From Sinomicrobium oceani (GTDB lineage Bacteria > Bacteroidota > Bacteroidia > Flavobacteriales > Flavobacteriaceae), in NCBI RefSeq assembly GCF_900119185.1, contig NZ_FPJE01000003.1, positions 1-64,000 of the forward strand: a DNA stretch of 64,000 nucleotides, in the 5' to 3' direction. A program made the translations under genes and the position numbers. The notes beneath the pieces are model-generated. The model saw only the letters and a list, made by a program, of their open reading frames with translations, made no database searches and had not been told where the DNA came from. This document shows positions 1 to 6,861 of this stretch, in pieces. Position 1 is the first letter of the stretch. Each line of letters starts with the position of its first letter.

Positions 1-120
1 CTTGCTTACGGTATTACGGGAGATCCCCAACTGGGAACTGATCCGGCGCTTACTGACCCCGGCACTGTATAACTTGAATATCTTTTTTACTTTTCGCATT
101 TCTATTTGTTTGTTGGCCAT
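1..120 (-). CDS. istA: IS21-family transposase IstA, N-terminal fragment (runs off window)
   Basis: The reverse strand from 120 to the window edge encodes 40 residues starting MANKQIEMRKVKKIFKLYSA, followed by a helix-turn-helix (GVSKRRISSQLGISRNTVSK). This is the DNA-binding N-terminus typical of IS21 IstA transposases, which bind repeated sites at the element ends and act with the IstB ATPase. The catalytic DDE domain and istB would lie beyond the left edge. The start is the ATG at 118-120. Directly upstream (170-264) lie tandem 24-bp repeats of the kind found at IS21 ends, which supports the call. Only the first 40 codons are visible, so whether the element is intact is unknown. Confidence 0.75.
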   Translation of the reverse strand, partial: MANKQIEMRKVKKIFKLYSAGVSKRRISSQLGISRNTVSK

Positions 121-169
121 AATCTTTTTAACAAAAAAAGACTATTGCGCACACTTCAAATAGAATCGA

Positions 170-264
170 TTTTTAGTGGTTCACTTTCATCCGTTTTAGG
201 TGGTTCACTTTCACCCGCTGTGCTATGCTCACTTTCACCCGTTTTTAGTGGTATACTATATCCG
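170..264. repeat. Four tandem ~24-bp repeats forming the end of the IS21-type element
   Basis: Four consecutive units (170-193, 194-217, 218-241, 242-264) share the core GGTTCACTTTCA(C/T)CCG; the last two are more diverged. IS21-family elements carry multiple transposase-binding repeats near their termini, so this is probably the end of the element whose istA starts at 120. The last unit overlaps the 3' end of the neighbouring GHKL reading frame, so the element border is about 264. Confidence 0.65.
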
Positions 265-1084
265 TTTTTTGCAGAATATATACGGAATGATGAAAGTCAA
301 TTGCTTTGTTATTAAATGAAGTATGTTTCCTTTCCACCTCTTTTTGTTCGTGATTTAAGAAATAGTAATAATACTTATCTCCGATATTCTTATTCCATCT
401 TATATAGCTAATATGAAATGTTTGACCATTTATAGTTTCTTTAAATTCTCTAAAATCTCCAATGATGCTCCAATAGTCAATTTCCTGACCATTAATCTTG
501 ATTTTATAATCGCTTTCTTTGTTTAAAAACAAAAACCATCCAAATTCACTCGCTAAAAAGTTTATAAACTCTTCACTTTCCAGTAAGTCTCCACTTAATG
601 AATGGAATGATTCAAAATGTACTTTAGTACCAGTCTTTTTATTAATTGAAACTATTTTATCAGAAGTTTGAAAATCTTGTAATTTTCCTTTTTCGATTGT
701 GATATTGTATTTTAAAAAGTCTGATTCTTTACTTTCAAAAGTTGTTTCCCAAACTGCTTTGTTACAAAAGGTTGTAAATGAAAAACGTCCCTTTCCAGCT
801 TTTCCTTTAACAAATTTATTTTGGTCAAAAGTTTTTGTTTTGTGAGAATCCATAAACTGGCCAAATGTTTCATCTATTCTTCCAAGGTTTATTCCAAAGC
901 CATTATCGGAAATAGAAAAAGAATTAATGTAGCCAACAGCATTAGCATCAAAGTCCAATTCTACAACTGAAGCATTTGCATCAAATCCATTCCAAATATA
1001 TTCAGCAATCGCTTTTTTGAAATCAGATGGCAATCCACTTTGTTCAATACTCTTTGATGTTATTTTTGCTGTATGTTTTTTCAT
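245..1084 (-). pseudogene. GHKL (Hsp90/MutL-type) ATPase, truncated by the IS21 end
   Basis: The 279-residue product begins MKKHTAKITSKSIEQSGLPS and shows the GHKL ATP-binding signature: an N-box-like helix (AIAEYIWNGFDANAS, about residues 25-39), a DNGFGI lid motif (about 60-65) and a glycine-rich GKAGKGRFSF motif (about 95-104). These bind ATP in Hsp90, MutL and histidine-kinase-like ATPases. Standalone GHKL ATPases of this type are frequent in Bacteroidota defence islands, but the function here is not known. The last residues (KTDIVYH) are encoded by the IS21 terminal repeat, so the original C-terminal region has been cut off. The gene is AT-rich like its neighbour at 1251-2732 and lies in the same orientation, separated from it by an inverted repeat. 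It is probably inactive or makes a truncated protein. Confidence 0.65.
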
Positions 1085-1110
1085 AAGCTGTTTGTTTGTT
1101 TGTTTAGCTT

Positions 1111-1246
1111 GTTGCCAACGTATTAGGCTATGAGTGGTTGCGTTTTTAGGTTCGTGATTTATCCGCTTGTGGTAAAGATTAAAAGTAAGAATAATTCTTC
1201 ATGTTAACCATCACAAGCAATTACTTATAGCCATTGTTGTGCGACG
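1111..1246. repeat. Imperfect inverted repeat A (cassette-boundary-like)
   Basis: About 136 bp between two same-strand genes. GGCTATGAGTGGTTGC (1126-1141) pairs with GCAATTACTTATAGCC (1217-1232) with three mismatches, and the outer ends carry GTTGCCAAC and GTTGTGC-type motifs. Site B at 2747-2864 has the same architecture and similar outer motifs, so the 493-aa gene is bracketed by the two. The layout resembles integron attC sites or other Bacteroidota cassette boundaries, but no integrase is present in the window. Confidence 0.5.
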
Positions 1247-1250
1247 TAAA

Positions 1251-2732
1251 TTATTTATATTCATTTAATATGTACTTAAGAAAGTCAATAGTTTTTGTAT
1301 CTAAAGTATTTAGCTTTTCAACATTATTAATTAATTCTTCAAAACTATTTAATCTATATCCATTCATTCTTATTGGGTGCGTATCTTCAACTTTTTTATT
1401 AATGTGAATGAATTTTTTTATGCTTTCTAAAACTTCTGGCTCAGATTCATTCAAACTTGTAAGTAGTTTAGAATACATAGAATCTGAAAGTCTAAATTCC
1501 ATATTTTTATCAACGAATAGACCAACATAAAATCCTGTTTTTAGCTTCTGATTAAATCTAAAGTTAATGTTTAGCATTACATCTTTTGCTTCAAAACATC
1601 CATATTCAGCTGCTTTAGTGATTCTTCTACCGATGTCTATACATTTTATAGGGTTAAGTGATTCTTGAAATTCCTGTCCAAAATCACTTTTTAATACTCT
1701 GATTGCATCTTGTTGTCTATAAAAATCACCTGAATCGAATTCCTCTATTATTCGATTTGCGAGGACAGACTCATTTTTATAAAATTCGCTAGATTCGAGA
1801 ATGTTTATTTCAGATATTAAACTTTCAAATTTTGCTTCGTTTTTCTTAGTAAAAAGGTTTTTCTTATAAATTCTACTTAGAATTCTTAAGGCGATAAATT
1901 GTTCTCTTGTAGTTTGGTCTTGAATAACGTACTCTAAAATTAAACTACGAACTCTAGTAGGTAATTTTTTCCAAACTCTAGAGTCACAAGTGCCTAAAAC
2001 AAATTCGAATGTATGATTAAGAGCTAAGTCTTCCATTCTCCATTTATTGTCTGACAGTTTTTGGTTTGTATGCTTTAATAAATGAACAGTAAAAAACCTT
2101 AATCGTTTTAAAAATACTTTTTTGGTTTCTTCATCTTTTAATTCTCCAATTTTGGCAATAAGCACTTTGAAAAAATATGAATGTAAATTTTTTGAAATTC
2201 TTGGTAGTATTTTTTTTGCATAAGATTCAATAGCATTATTGTCATTAGGCAAGAAGTGAGATTTATTAATTAAATTATTAACCAATTCATCAATATAGTT
2301 CTTCTTGAATTCTAGCTTTCTGCTAAGTGTGATATCAACTGATTGCCTTATAATAAATATTAGTTCGTCTTCTGATGGTGCTTTTTCGTAAGGATGAGCA
2401 AATAAGCAACGTTGTCCCCAAAAGAATTGTAATTTTTTGTGGTCATCAATTTCAATTAGACTTACGTTTAAGGCTTCAGTGATAATTTGAATATCTGCTG
2501 ACTTTTCATTTTTTTCAAGATTTTCAATCTTTTTGAGAGATTCTTGAGTTTGTTTATCTCCAGTGTTTGCGAGGTCAGTGATTTTTCTTTTAAGTGATTC
2601 TACAATTGATATCCAAGCAAGTATATATCCAGCTCTGTATGTTTTAGATTCAAGACATTTTACTGATTCATAGAATAAAATCTTATCAGTATCGTTCAGT
2701 ATTTTGCTTTCTAATTCTTTAATTTCTATCAT
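1251..2732 (-). CDS. Hypothetical protein with N-terminal HEPN-like Rx4H motif
   Basis: This 493-residue, AT-rich protein belongs to no family I recognise. Residues about 1-150 are helical: a segment resembling a HEPN first helix (YESVKCLESKTYRAGYILAW) is followed about 75 residues later by GQRCLFAHPY, which contains R-x4-H, the spacing of the HEPN ribonuclease active site. The remaining 340 residues are Lys/Leu-rich and predicted helical, without a visible catalytic motif, signal peptide or membrane segment. It is cytoplasmic. It sits in an island with a GHKL ATPase, a probable nSTAND remnant and two IS elements, so a role as a defence or toxin effector is plausible but is inference only. 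It is flanked on both sides by related inverted repeats, as if mobilised as a single-gene cassette. Start chosen at the ATG giving MIEIKELESK. Confidence 0.6.
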   Translation of the reverse strand: MIEIKELESKILNDTDKILFYESVKCLESKTYRAGYILAWISIVESLKRKITDLANTGDKQTQESLKKIENLEKNEKSADIQIITEALNVSLIEIDDHKKLQFFWGQRCLFAHPYEKAPSEDELIFIIRQSVDITLSRKLEFKKNYIDELVNNLINKSHFLPNDNNAIESYAKKILPRISKNLHSYFFKVLIAKIGELKDEETKKVFLKRLRFFTVHLLKHTNQKLSDNKWRMEDLALNHTFEFVLGTCDSRVWKKLPTRVRSLILEYVIQDQTTREQFIALRILSRIYKKNLFTKKNEAKFESLISEINILESSEFYKNESVLANRIIEEFDSGDFYRQQDAIRVLKSDFGQEFQESLNPIKCIDIGRRITKAAEYGCFEAKDVMLNINFRFNQKLKTGFYVGLFVDKNMEFRLSDSMYSKLLTSLNESEPEVLESIKKFIHINKKVEDTHPIRMNGYRLNSFEELINNVEKLNTLDTKTIDFLKYILNEYK

Positions 2733-2746
2733 TCAGTTTTTATGAC

Positions 2747-2864
2747 GCACAACGGTCTCGTATAACCGTCAGTTATGGTTTGGTTGGACGTATTGTCGGT
2801 TGGTTTGCAATGTTCCGTAATCGGACGCAGTCGAATCCGCCGTAATTGCGGTTATACATTGTGC
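2747..2864. repeat. Imperfect inverted repeat B (cassette-boundary-like)
   Basis: GTATAACCGTCAGTTATGG (2760-2778) pairs with CCGTAATTGCGGTTATAC (2840-2857), and the outer ends are GCACAAC (2747-2753) and TTGTGC (2859-2864). The structure matches site A in size and end motifs and lies at the other side of the 493-aa gene. The IS1182-type element begins immediately to its right. Confidence 0.5.
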
Positions 2865-2865
2865 C

Positions 2866-4440
2866 TGTTGCACAAGTTAGCAAAAAATTGACATAGAGTT
2901 GATATTTTCCTCTCATTAGATGCTTACCTTGTAGTTATGCAAGGCAAAAAACAATATCAGGAAAAGCTATTCAATCAGTTTCAGTTAAGTGATCGTGTAC
3001 CCAAAGACAATTTCTACCGCCGTTTAAAAGAGGTGTTGGATTTAGATTACTTATACCCACTTACCAAACAATATTACGGTAGTAGCGGACAAAAGAGTAT
3101 CGATCCGGTGGTGTTCTTTAAACTTTGTCTGGTTGGTTATTTAGAAAACATCACCAGCGACCGTCAGCTCATAACGCATTGCAGCATGCGATTGGATATC
3201 CTGTTCTTTTTGGGTTATGATATCGATGAAGAACTCCCCTGGCATTCTACCATTAGTCGTACACGTCAGTTGTTCCCTGAAGCCGTATTTGAAGAAGTCT
3301 TTACCAAGGTGTTTGAACTATGTGTATCGGCCGGGATGGTCAGCGGGCATACCCAGGCTATTGATAGTGCCCCGGTAAAGGCCAATGCCTCCATGGATAG
3401 TCTGGAGCTCAAAGTACCCGAGGAGGATTTAGAATCCCACCTTCGTAAGGTTCGTCATATGAGCAAGCGCGACAAAGACAAACCATTACGCCAAGCAAAA
3501 GAAAACAAAGCCGGGAAAAAACAACAAACCTTATCGGCCAGTAAAAAGGAGTTACAGGATATCACCAGCAGGAATATCAAGTGGGCAAAGGAACAAGATG
3601 GGCGTCCCGGAGCAGGCAATAAAGGCTCGAGATATACCAGCAACAAAACCCATTACAGTCCTACCGATCCCGATGCTCGTATTAGTGTAAAACCGGGCAA
3701 GGCCAGGAAACTCAATTACCTATCTCAATTAACAGTAGATACCTCCAATCATGTGATAACCGATATTAAAGCCTATCATGCCGATGGTAAAGACAACCAA
3801 CAACTGCCAGACATAGTGAAAAGGGTACAACGACGGTTGTGGCACTCAGGATTGCTATGGGAGAACTGCGTTGCCGATACGGGATATAGCAGTGGCGAGA
3901 ACTATGCTTTTTTAGAAGATAGAAGTTTAAAAAGTTTTATCCCTCCCCATGGTACTTACAAAGGAGGGCCAGCAGGATTTACATATATCGAAGCAGGCAA
4001 CTATTGGTTATGCCCTCAGGGCAAGAAAGTAACCTTCCGCAAACAAAAGTTAGAGAAAGGGACTCTAAAAGATCAGTACTTTACCAAACGGAGTGATTGT
4101 AAAGGCTGCCCGATAAAACAACAATGTATTGGTAAAAGTTATGAGAAACGCATAAACATTACTGCTTATCGCAAAGAATACGAACGCAATATAGCAAGAG
4201 TGAACAGTCCGCAGGGTCGTTACATGAAAGCCAAGCGGCAAAGTACGGTAGAACCGGTGTTAGGAACATTAACACAGTTTATGGGACTTAGAAAAGTGAA
4301 TACCCTAGGCATTAAACAGGCAAACAAATGTATGCAGCTCTCTGCCATTGCTTACAACCTTAAAAAATACCTGAAGTTTATAGAAAAACACACCATCCCG
4401 ATAGCTATCGGGAGTGGGGTAGCAAGTATACAGGGTGATT
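2866..4440 (+). mobile_element. IS1182-family insertion sequence (approximate ends)
   Basis: The element is defined by its transposase (from 2937). The left end is probably near CCTGTTGCACAAGTTAGC at about 2865, directly after repeat B. The right end must lie between about 4390 and 4440, where the protein switches from transposase to unrelated sequence. I could not find convincing matching terminal repeats; the reverse complement near 4436 also starts CCCTGTATAC, a weak match only. Base composition changes from balanced to strongly AT-rich at the right junction. Confidence 0.5.
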
Positions 4441-5420
4441 TTAAAATTGCCTTGAAAAAATTCTATAATGTCAGTATGAAAGATAAAGAGATTGGATTTA
4501 GCTCTTTTGATTTTAAGAACTATTTAAAGGAACTTGAAAATAGCTTTATAAAAATTAATGTAACCGATAAGAAAAATCACTATGTTGATTTTTTAAATCC
4601 TTCAATAAAAGACTTTCTTCTTTCAATAGTAAAAAATGACAAAGAAATCATTTTATTATTAATAAATGCCAGTCATTTCTTCGACCAGTTTATTTATACT
4701 ATAAGATACCTTTCAGAAAATTTTATTGAAGATTCAGACATTATTAAACTTATCGATACTAAAATTCTTTCTGACTTTAAAACTTTTTCAAACCCATTAA
4801 AAATAAACTATAAACAAAAAGAGCAAAAAGCAGGTATTAGTCCGATTCATAAAATACACAGCCTTAAATTCTATTTTAAAAAGTCAAAGAATACAAGATT
4901 ATGTAACCTAATAATTAACGAATTCAAAAAAATAGAACTGAATAATTTATATTTTTTAGATGAGAGAAATTACATAGAGTTTTATATTGACTTTAAAGAG
5001 CAACTAGATATTGAATATATTTCAATAATAGAACAAATCGTTGATAATATCAGCTGGTATGATAGTGTAAAAAACCTAACCTTGTTGAGAGAAGCAGATT
5101 CAGATGTTTTTGACCACTACTTAACAGAAAATAAAAATTTAATAGGTAAAAAAATTAAAAATTCAATTTTAAAGGAGATTGAGTTTCACGAAGATGAAAG
5201 CTCATTGGATTACTTTAAAAACTCTTTAATTGTCGATAATGACTTATCAATATATAGTATTTCAACAGCAGAATTTGATTCTTATTTTGAAGACAAATTT
5301 CAACAAATTGAAGAAGAAAAGGAGGATGACGATAAAGAACCTGTAGAGGTTAATGTTGAAAATATAATTGAAACGGAAGATTTTAACGAAGATGAATTAT
5401 TCAAAATTGAAATGTTTTAA
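2937..5420 (+). CDS. Chimeric ORF: IS1182-type transposase fused to C-terminal part of an nSTAND-like protein
   Basis: One uninterrupted frame of 827 residues. Residues 1 to about 480 are an IS1182-type DDE transposase: the N-terminal region (KSIDPVVFFKLCLVGYLENI), a first Asp in GHTQAIDSAPVKANAS, the ADTGYSSGEN block with the second Asp, a Cys-rich DCKGCPIKQQCIGK insert and the terminal Glu region STVEPVLGTLTQFMGLRKV. From about residue 490 the sequence becomes AT-rich, acidic and unrelated. It contains YVDFLNPSIKDFLL followed by a ...FFDQFIYTI segment, which I read as the C-terminal region of nSTAND3-type NTPases. The 5' part of that gene, with its P-loop, is absent. The insertion seems to have removed the transposase stop codon and joined the two frames. 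Whether the chimera is translated as one protein or is simply debris cannot be told from sequence. Confidence 0.7.
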   Translation: MQGKKQYQEKLFNQFQLSDRVPKDNFYRRLKEVLDLDYLYPLTKQYYGSSGQKSIDPVVFFKLCLVGYLENITSDRQLITHCSMRLDILFFLGYDIDEELPWHSTISRTRQLFPEAVFEEVFTKVFELCVSAGMVSGHTQAIDSAPVKANASMDSLELKVPEEDLESHLRKVRHMSKRDKDKPLRQAKENKAGKKQQTLSASKKELQDITSRNIKWAKEQDGRPGAGNKGSRYTSNKTHYSPTDPDARISVKPGKARKLNYLSQLTVDTSNHVITDIKAYHADGKDNQQLPDIVKRVQRRLWHSGLLWENCVADTGYSSGENYAFLEDRSLKSFIPPHGTYKGGPAGFTYIEAGNYWLCPQGKKVTFRKQKLEKGTLKDQYFTKRSDCKGCPIKQQCIGKSYEKRINITAYRKEYERNIARVNSPQGRYMKAKRQSTVEPVLGTLTQFMGLRKVNTLGIKQANKCMQLSAIAYNLKKYLKFIEKHTIPIAIGSGVASIQGDFKIALKKFYNVSMKDKEIGFSSFDFKNYLKELENSFIKINVTDKKNHYVDFLNPSIKDFLLSIVKNDKEIILLLINASHFFDQFIYTIRYLSENFIEDSDIIKLIDTKILSDFKTFSNPLKINYKQKEQKAGISPIHKIHSLKFYFKKSKNTRLCNLIINEFKKIELNNLYFLDERNYIEFYIDFKEQLDIEYISIIEQIVDNISWYDSVKNLTLLREADSDVFDHYLTENKNLIGKKIKNSILKEIEFHEDESSLDYFKNSLIVDNDLSIYSISTAEFDSYFEDKFQQIEEEKEDDDKEPVEVNVENIIETEDFNEDELFKIEMF
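4396..4413. repeat. 18-bp perfect palindrome at the IS/remnant junction
   Basis: TCCCGATAGCTATCGGGA reads identically on both strands. It lies where transposase-like sequence ends and the nSTAND-like remnant begins, and is translated as part of the chimera (IPIAIGS). Such GATAGCTATC palindromes are common short repeats in Bacteroidota intergenic DNA and may be part of the IS end. Confidence 0.5.
4436..5420 (+). pseudogene. 3' remnant of a probable nSTAND NTPase gene
   Basis: This is the downstream part of the chimeric frame, about 328 residues, very AT-rich and ending in an acidic tail (EEEKEDDDKEPVEVNVENII). The VDFLNPSIKDFLL segment and the following hydrophobic helix resemble the region after the ATPase core in nSTAND3 proteins, which often carry N-terminal nuclease effectors in defence islands. 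The ATPase and effector parts are missing, so it is a remnant. The assignment rests on motif memory, and another large helical defence protein is possible. Confidence 0.4.
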
Positions 5421-5550
5421 ATAAAGTGTATATATTTGTAAATCAATGTTTTGTGTAAAACCGTTAACTTAGTTAGTCTTAATAATTTTCATATCTTTAT
5501 GACATTAAAGGAGTTCAAATGATATCTCCAAAGTTCTTTGTTTGGTTTTA

Positions 5551-5574
5551 GTGTGCAAATAGGTGTGCATAAAT
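5551..5574. repeat. Tandem 12-bp direct repeat, possible recombinase arm site
   Basis: GTGTGCAAATAG followed directly by GTGTGCATAAAT (9 of 12 identical). It lies 40 bp from the tRNA-like sequence. Tyrosine integrases bind short direct repeats beside their att cores, so this could be a leftover arm-type site, but no integrase gene is in the window. Confidence 0.3.
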
Positions 5575-5613
5575 AAATGAAAATCATAGAATAGCAGTAA
5601 TAATAGGGAATAA

Positions 5614-5647
5614 GACAGGTTCAATTTAAGCCTGTCACCCCGACTCA
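5614..5647 (+). other. tRNA 3'-end-like sequence, possible attachment site
   Basis: GACAGGTTCAATTTAAGCCTGTC followed by ACCCCGACTCA resembles a T-arm (GACAGG / CCTGTC stem, TTCAA loop start) plus the 3' strand of an acceptor stem. The loop is four bases too long and no anticodon or D-arm is upstream, so it is not a functional tRNA. Such fragments are left by integration at tRNA genes. It lies exactly where AT-rich accessory DNA ends. Confidence 0.35.
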
Positions 5648-5648
5648 T

Positions 5649-5689
5649 AAAAAAGCATCATTAATCTATGGATTTCTGATGCTTTTTTT
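5649..5689 (+). terminator. Rho-independent terminator
   Basis: AAAAAAGCATCA (5649-5660) pairs perfectly with TGATGCTTTTTT (5677-5688) around a 16-base loop, with T-runs on both strands, so it can act in both directions. It follows the tRNA-like fragment directly, as terminators follow tRNA genes. Confidence 0.7.
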
Positions 5690-5994
5690 AGTTTTAGTAT
5701 TTAAAATATTCGTATTCATGATTAATAAAATCAGATAGTCAACTATTAAACTTACAATTAAATATATCCATTGATAATTGAAATCATATTTTTTCAGCCT
5801 TTTTTAAAATCCGTTTATTGAAAATAAGGAGTAGAAAAAATAAAATTCTACAACCATACGTCAATACTGTAGTCTTCCCTGAAAATGTATGCACGAGTTA
5901 TTAAAAGAAAAGTGAGTGAGGATATATTAACTCTAAAAAATGTATTACACCTGTAGGGACTTAAGCTGTTTTTTATAGGTAATTACAAACGCTC

Positions 5995-6134
5995 TTAACC
6001 CGTTGTGCATGATGAATGAAAATCGTTGTTTACGTCATGTTGAGCGTAGTCGCAACATCTCCTTCTGTCAGTAAAGATCCTTCGAATACGCTCAGGATGA
6101 CGCCTTTCAAACTATAATGCACACCGGGTTATAA
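5995..6134. repeat. Nested inverted repeat with a Bacteroidota REP-like insert
   Basis: Outer arms: TAACCCGTTGTGCAT (5996-6010) against ATGCACACCGGGTTA (about 6117-6131), 14 of 15 pairing. Inside lies a second inverted repeat, 6033-6102, with ends CGTCATGTTGAGCGTAGTCG and a match to CGAATACGCTCAGGATGACG. The inner unit is the widespread GTCATnnTGAGCG repeat of Bacteroidota genomes; the outer arms recall the GTTGTGC ends of repeats A and B. Confidence 0.55.
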
Positions 6135-6313
6135 AATATAATGTTTATCATCTTAATTAACCGGATAAACCCAATAACAATCTGGCCCATATTTTAGATT
6201 TTGTATAACGGTGTTAATTCAAATATAAATAAAAGCCCAAATGGGATCAGGTTAATTCTTATAAAGATTAGTTTTTAGAATATTCAGGAACAGCATGTTT
6301 TAGTTTTTCCACC

Positions 6314-6859
6314 CTAAACCGCCCAGGGTTTTTGCCCTTTTTTAAGGGGCATACAGGAGATATACCGTCCGGGGATCGGTTCGTAGGCCCTGGCTTCTGT
6401 CATTCCGATTTCGGAGCTGAAATAGCCATTGAGGGTAAGGCCTTTGAGAATATCAAAATAGTGCTTCTCCCCGGAGTTCAGGGCTTCTTCCTGCAATCCC
6501 CGTAATAGTTCGTTTTTTTGATCCGGATTTAGTTCTATGAAAGGGGTGTGGTATTGGGCCGCGCATTTCCGGTTCAGGTTGTTGAGCCCTTCAATACATA
6601 GTTTTTGCTGTTCTTCCCGGAAACAATCTTTGAGCATGGTTATCATATATGCTCCGATCCCGGTGGCTTTAGCCCCCGGTACACCGGGGGTAGCCGGAAT
6701 AATGGTTTCTCCTATTTCATCGAGAAGCGCAGGGTCAATATCTTCGATGTTCTTCAGGGGTTCTGGTTTGTAGGTACACGAATTCAGCAGGCCCGAAGGG
6801 ATAAGTACTATAGCTCCGCCGATCATTGCCAGGCGTTGTAAAAAAGTCTTTCGTAGCAT
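6314..6859 (-). CDS. Gluconate 2-dehydrogenase subunit 3-like lipoprotein
   Basis: The 181-residue protein starts at the ATG at 6857-6859 (MLRKTFLQRL), two bases after the stop of the GMC gene. The upstream in-frame extension lies inside that gene and is not used. The N-terminus has RKTF, a hydrophobic stretch and a lipobox (LLNSC), so it is exported and probably membrane-anchored. The remainder (DETIIPATPGVPGAKATG and downstream helices) matches the gluconate 2-dehydrogenase subunit 3 family, small partners of FAD-dependent GMC dehydrogenases that help export or anchor the large subunit. It is the last gene of the minus-strand locus beginning with fecR near 19.5 kb. Confidence 0.85.
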   Translation of the reverse strand: MLRKTFLQRLAMIGGAIVLIPSGLLNSCTYKPEPLKNIEDIDPALLDEIGETIIPATPGVPGAKATGIGAYMITMLKDCFREEQQKLCIEGLNNLNRKCAAQYHTPFIELNPDQKNELLRGLQEEALNSGEKHYFDILKGLTLNGYFSSEIGMTEARAYEPIPGRYISCMPLKKGQKPWAV

Positions 6860-6861
6860 CT

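Larger units (their letters stand above)
5421..6313. other. Gene-free 0.9-kb stretch at the right edge of the accessory island
   Basis: No convincing coding sequence on either strand. It holds tandem 12-mers (5551-5574), a tRNA-3'-end-like sequence (5614-5647), a strong terminator (5649-5689) and a nested inverted repeat (5995-6134). The rest is AT-rich DNA in which I see nothing. Base composition moves from very AT-rich on the left to balanced on the right, which fits an island border. Confidence 0.6.

Noticed and set aside
170-264. CRISPR array
   Set aside because: The repeats are tandem with no spacers and lie at the end of an IS21-type element; no cas genes are near.
1111-1246. Classical integron attC site
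   Set aside because: The R-site consensus (RYYYAAC / GTTRRRY) is not matched exactly and no integron integrase is in the window, so only a cassette-like repeat is claimed.
5614-5647. A functional tRNA gene
   Set aside because: Only a T-arm and acceptor-like 3' part is present; no anticodon arm or D-arm upstream, and the T-loop is too long.
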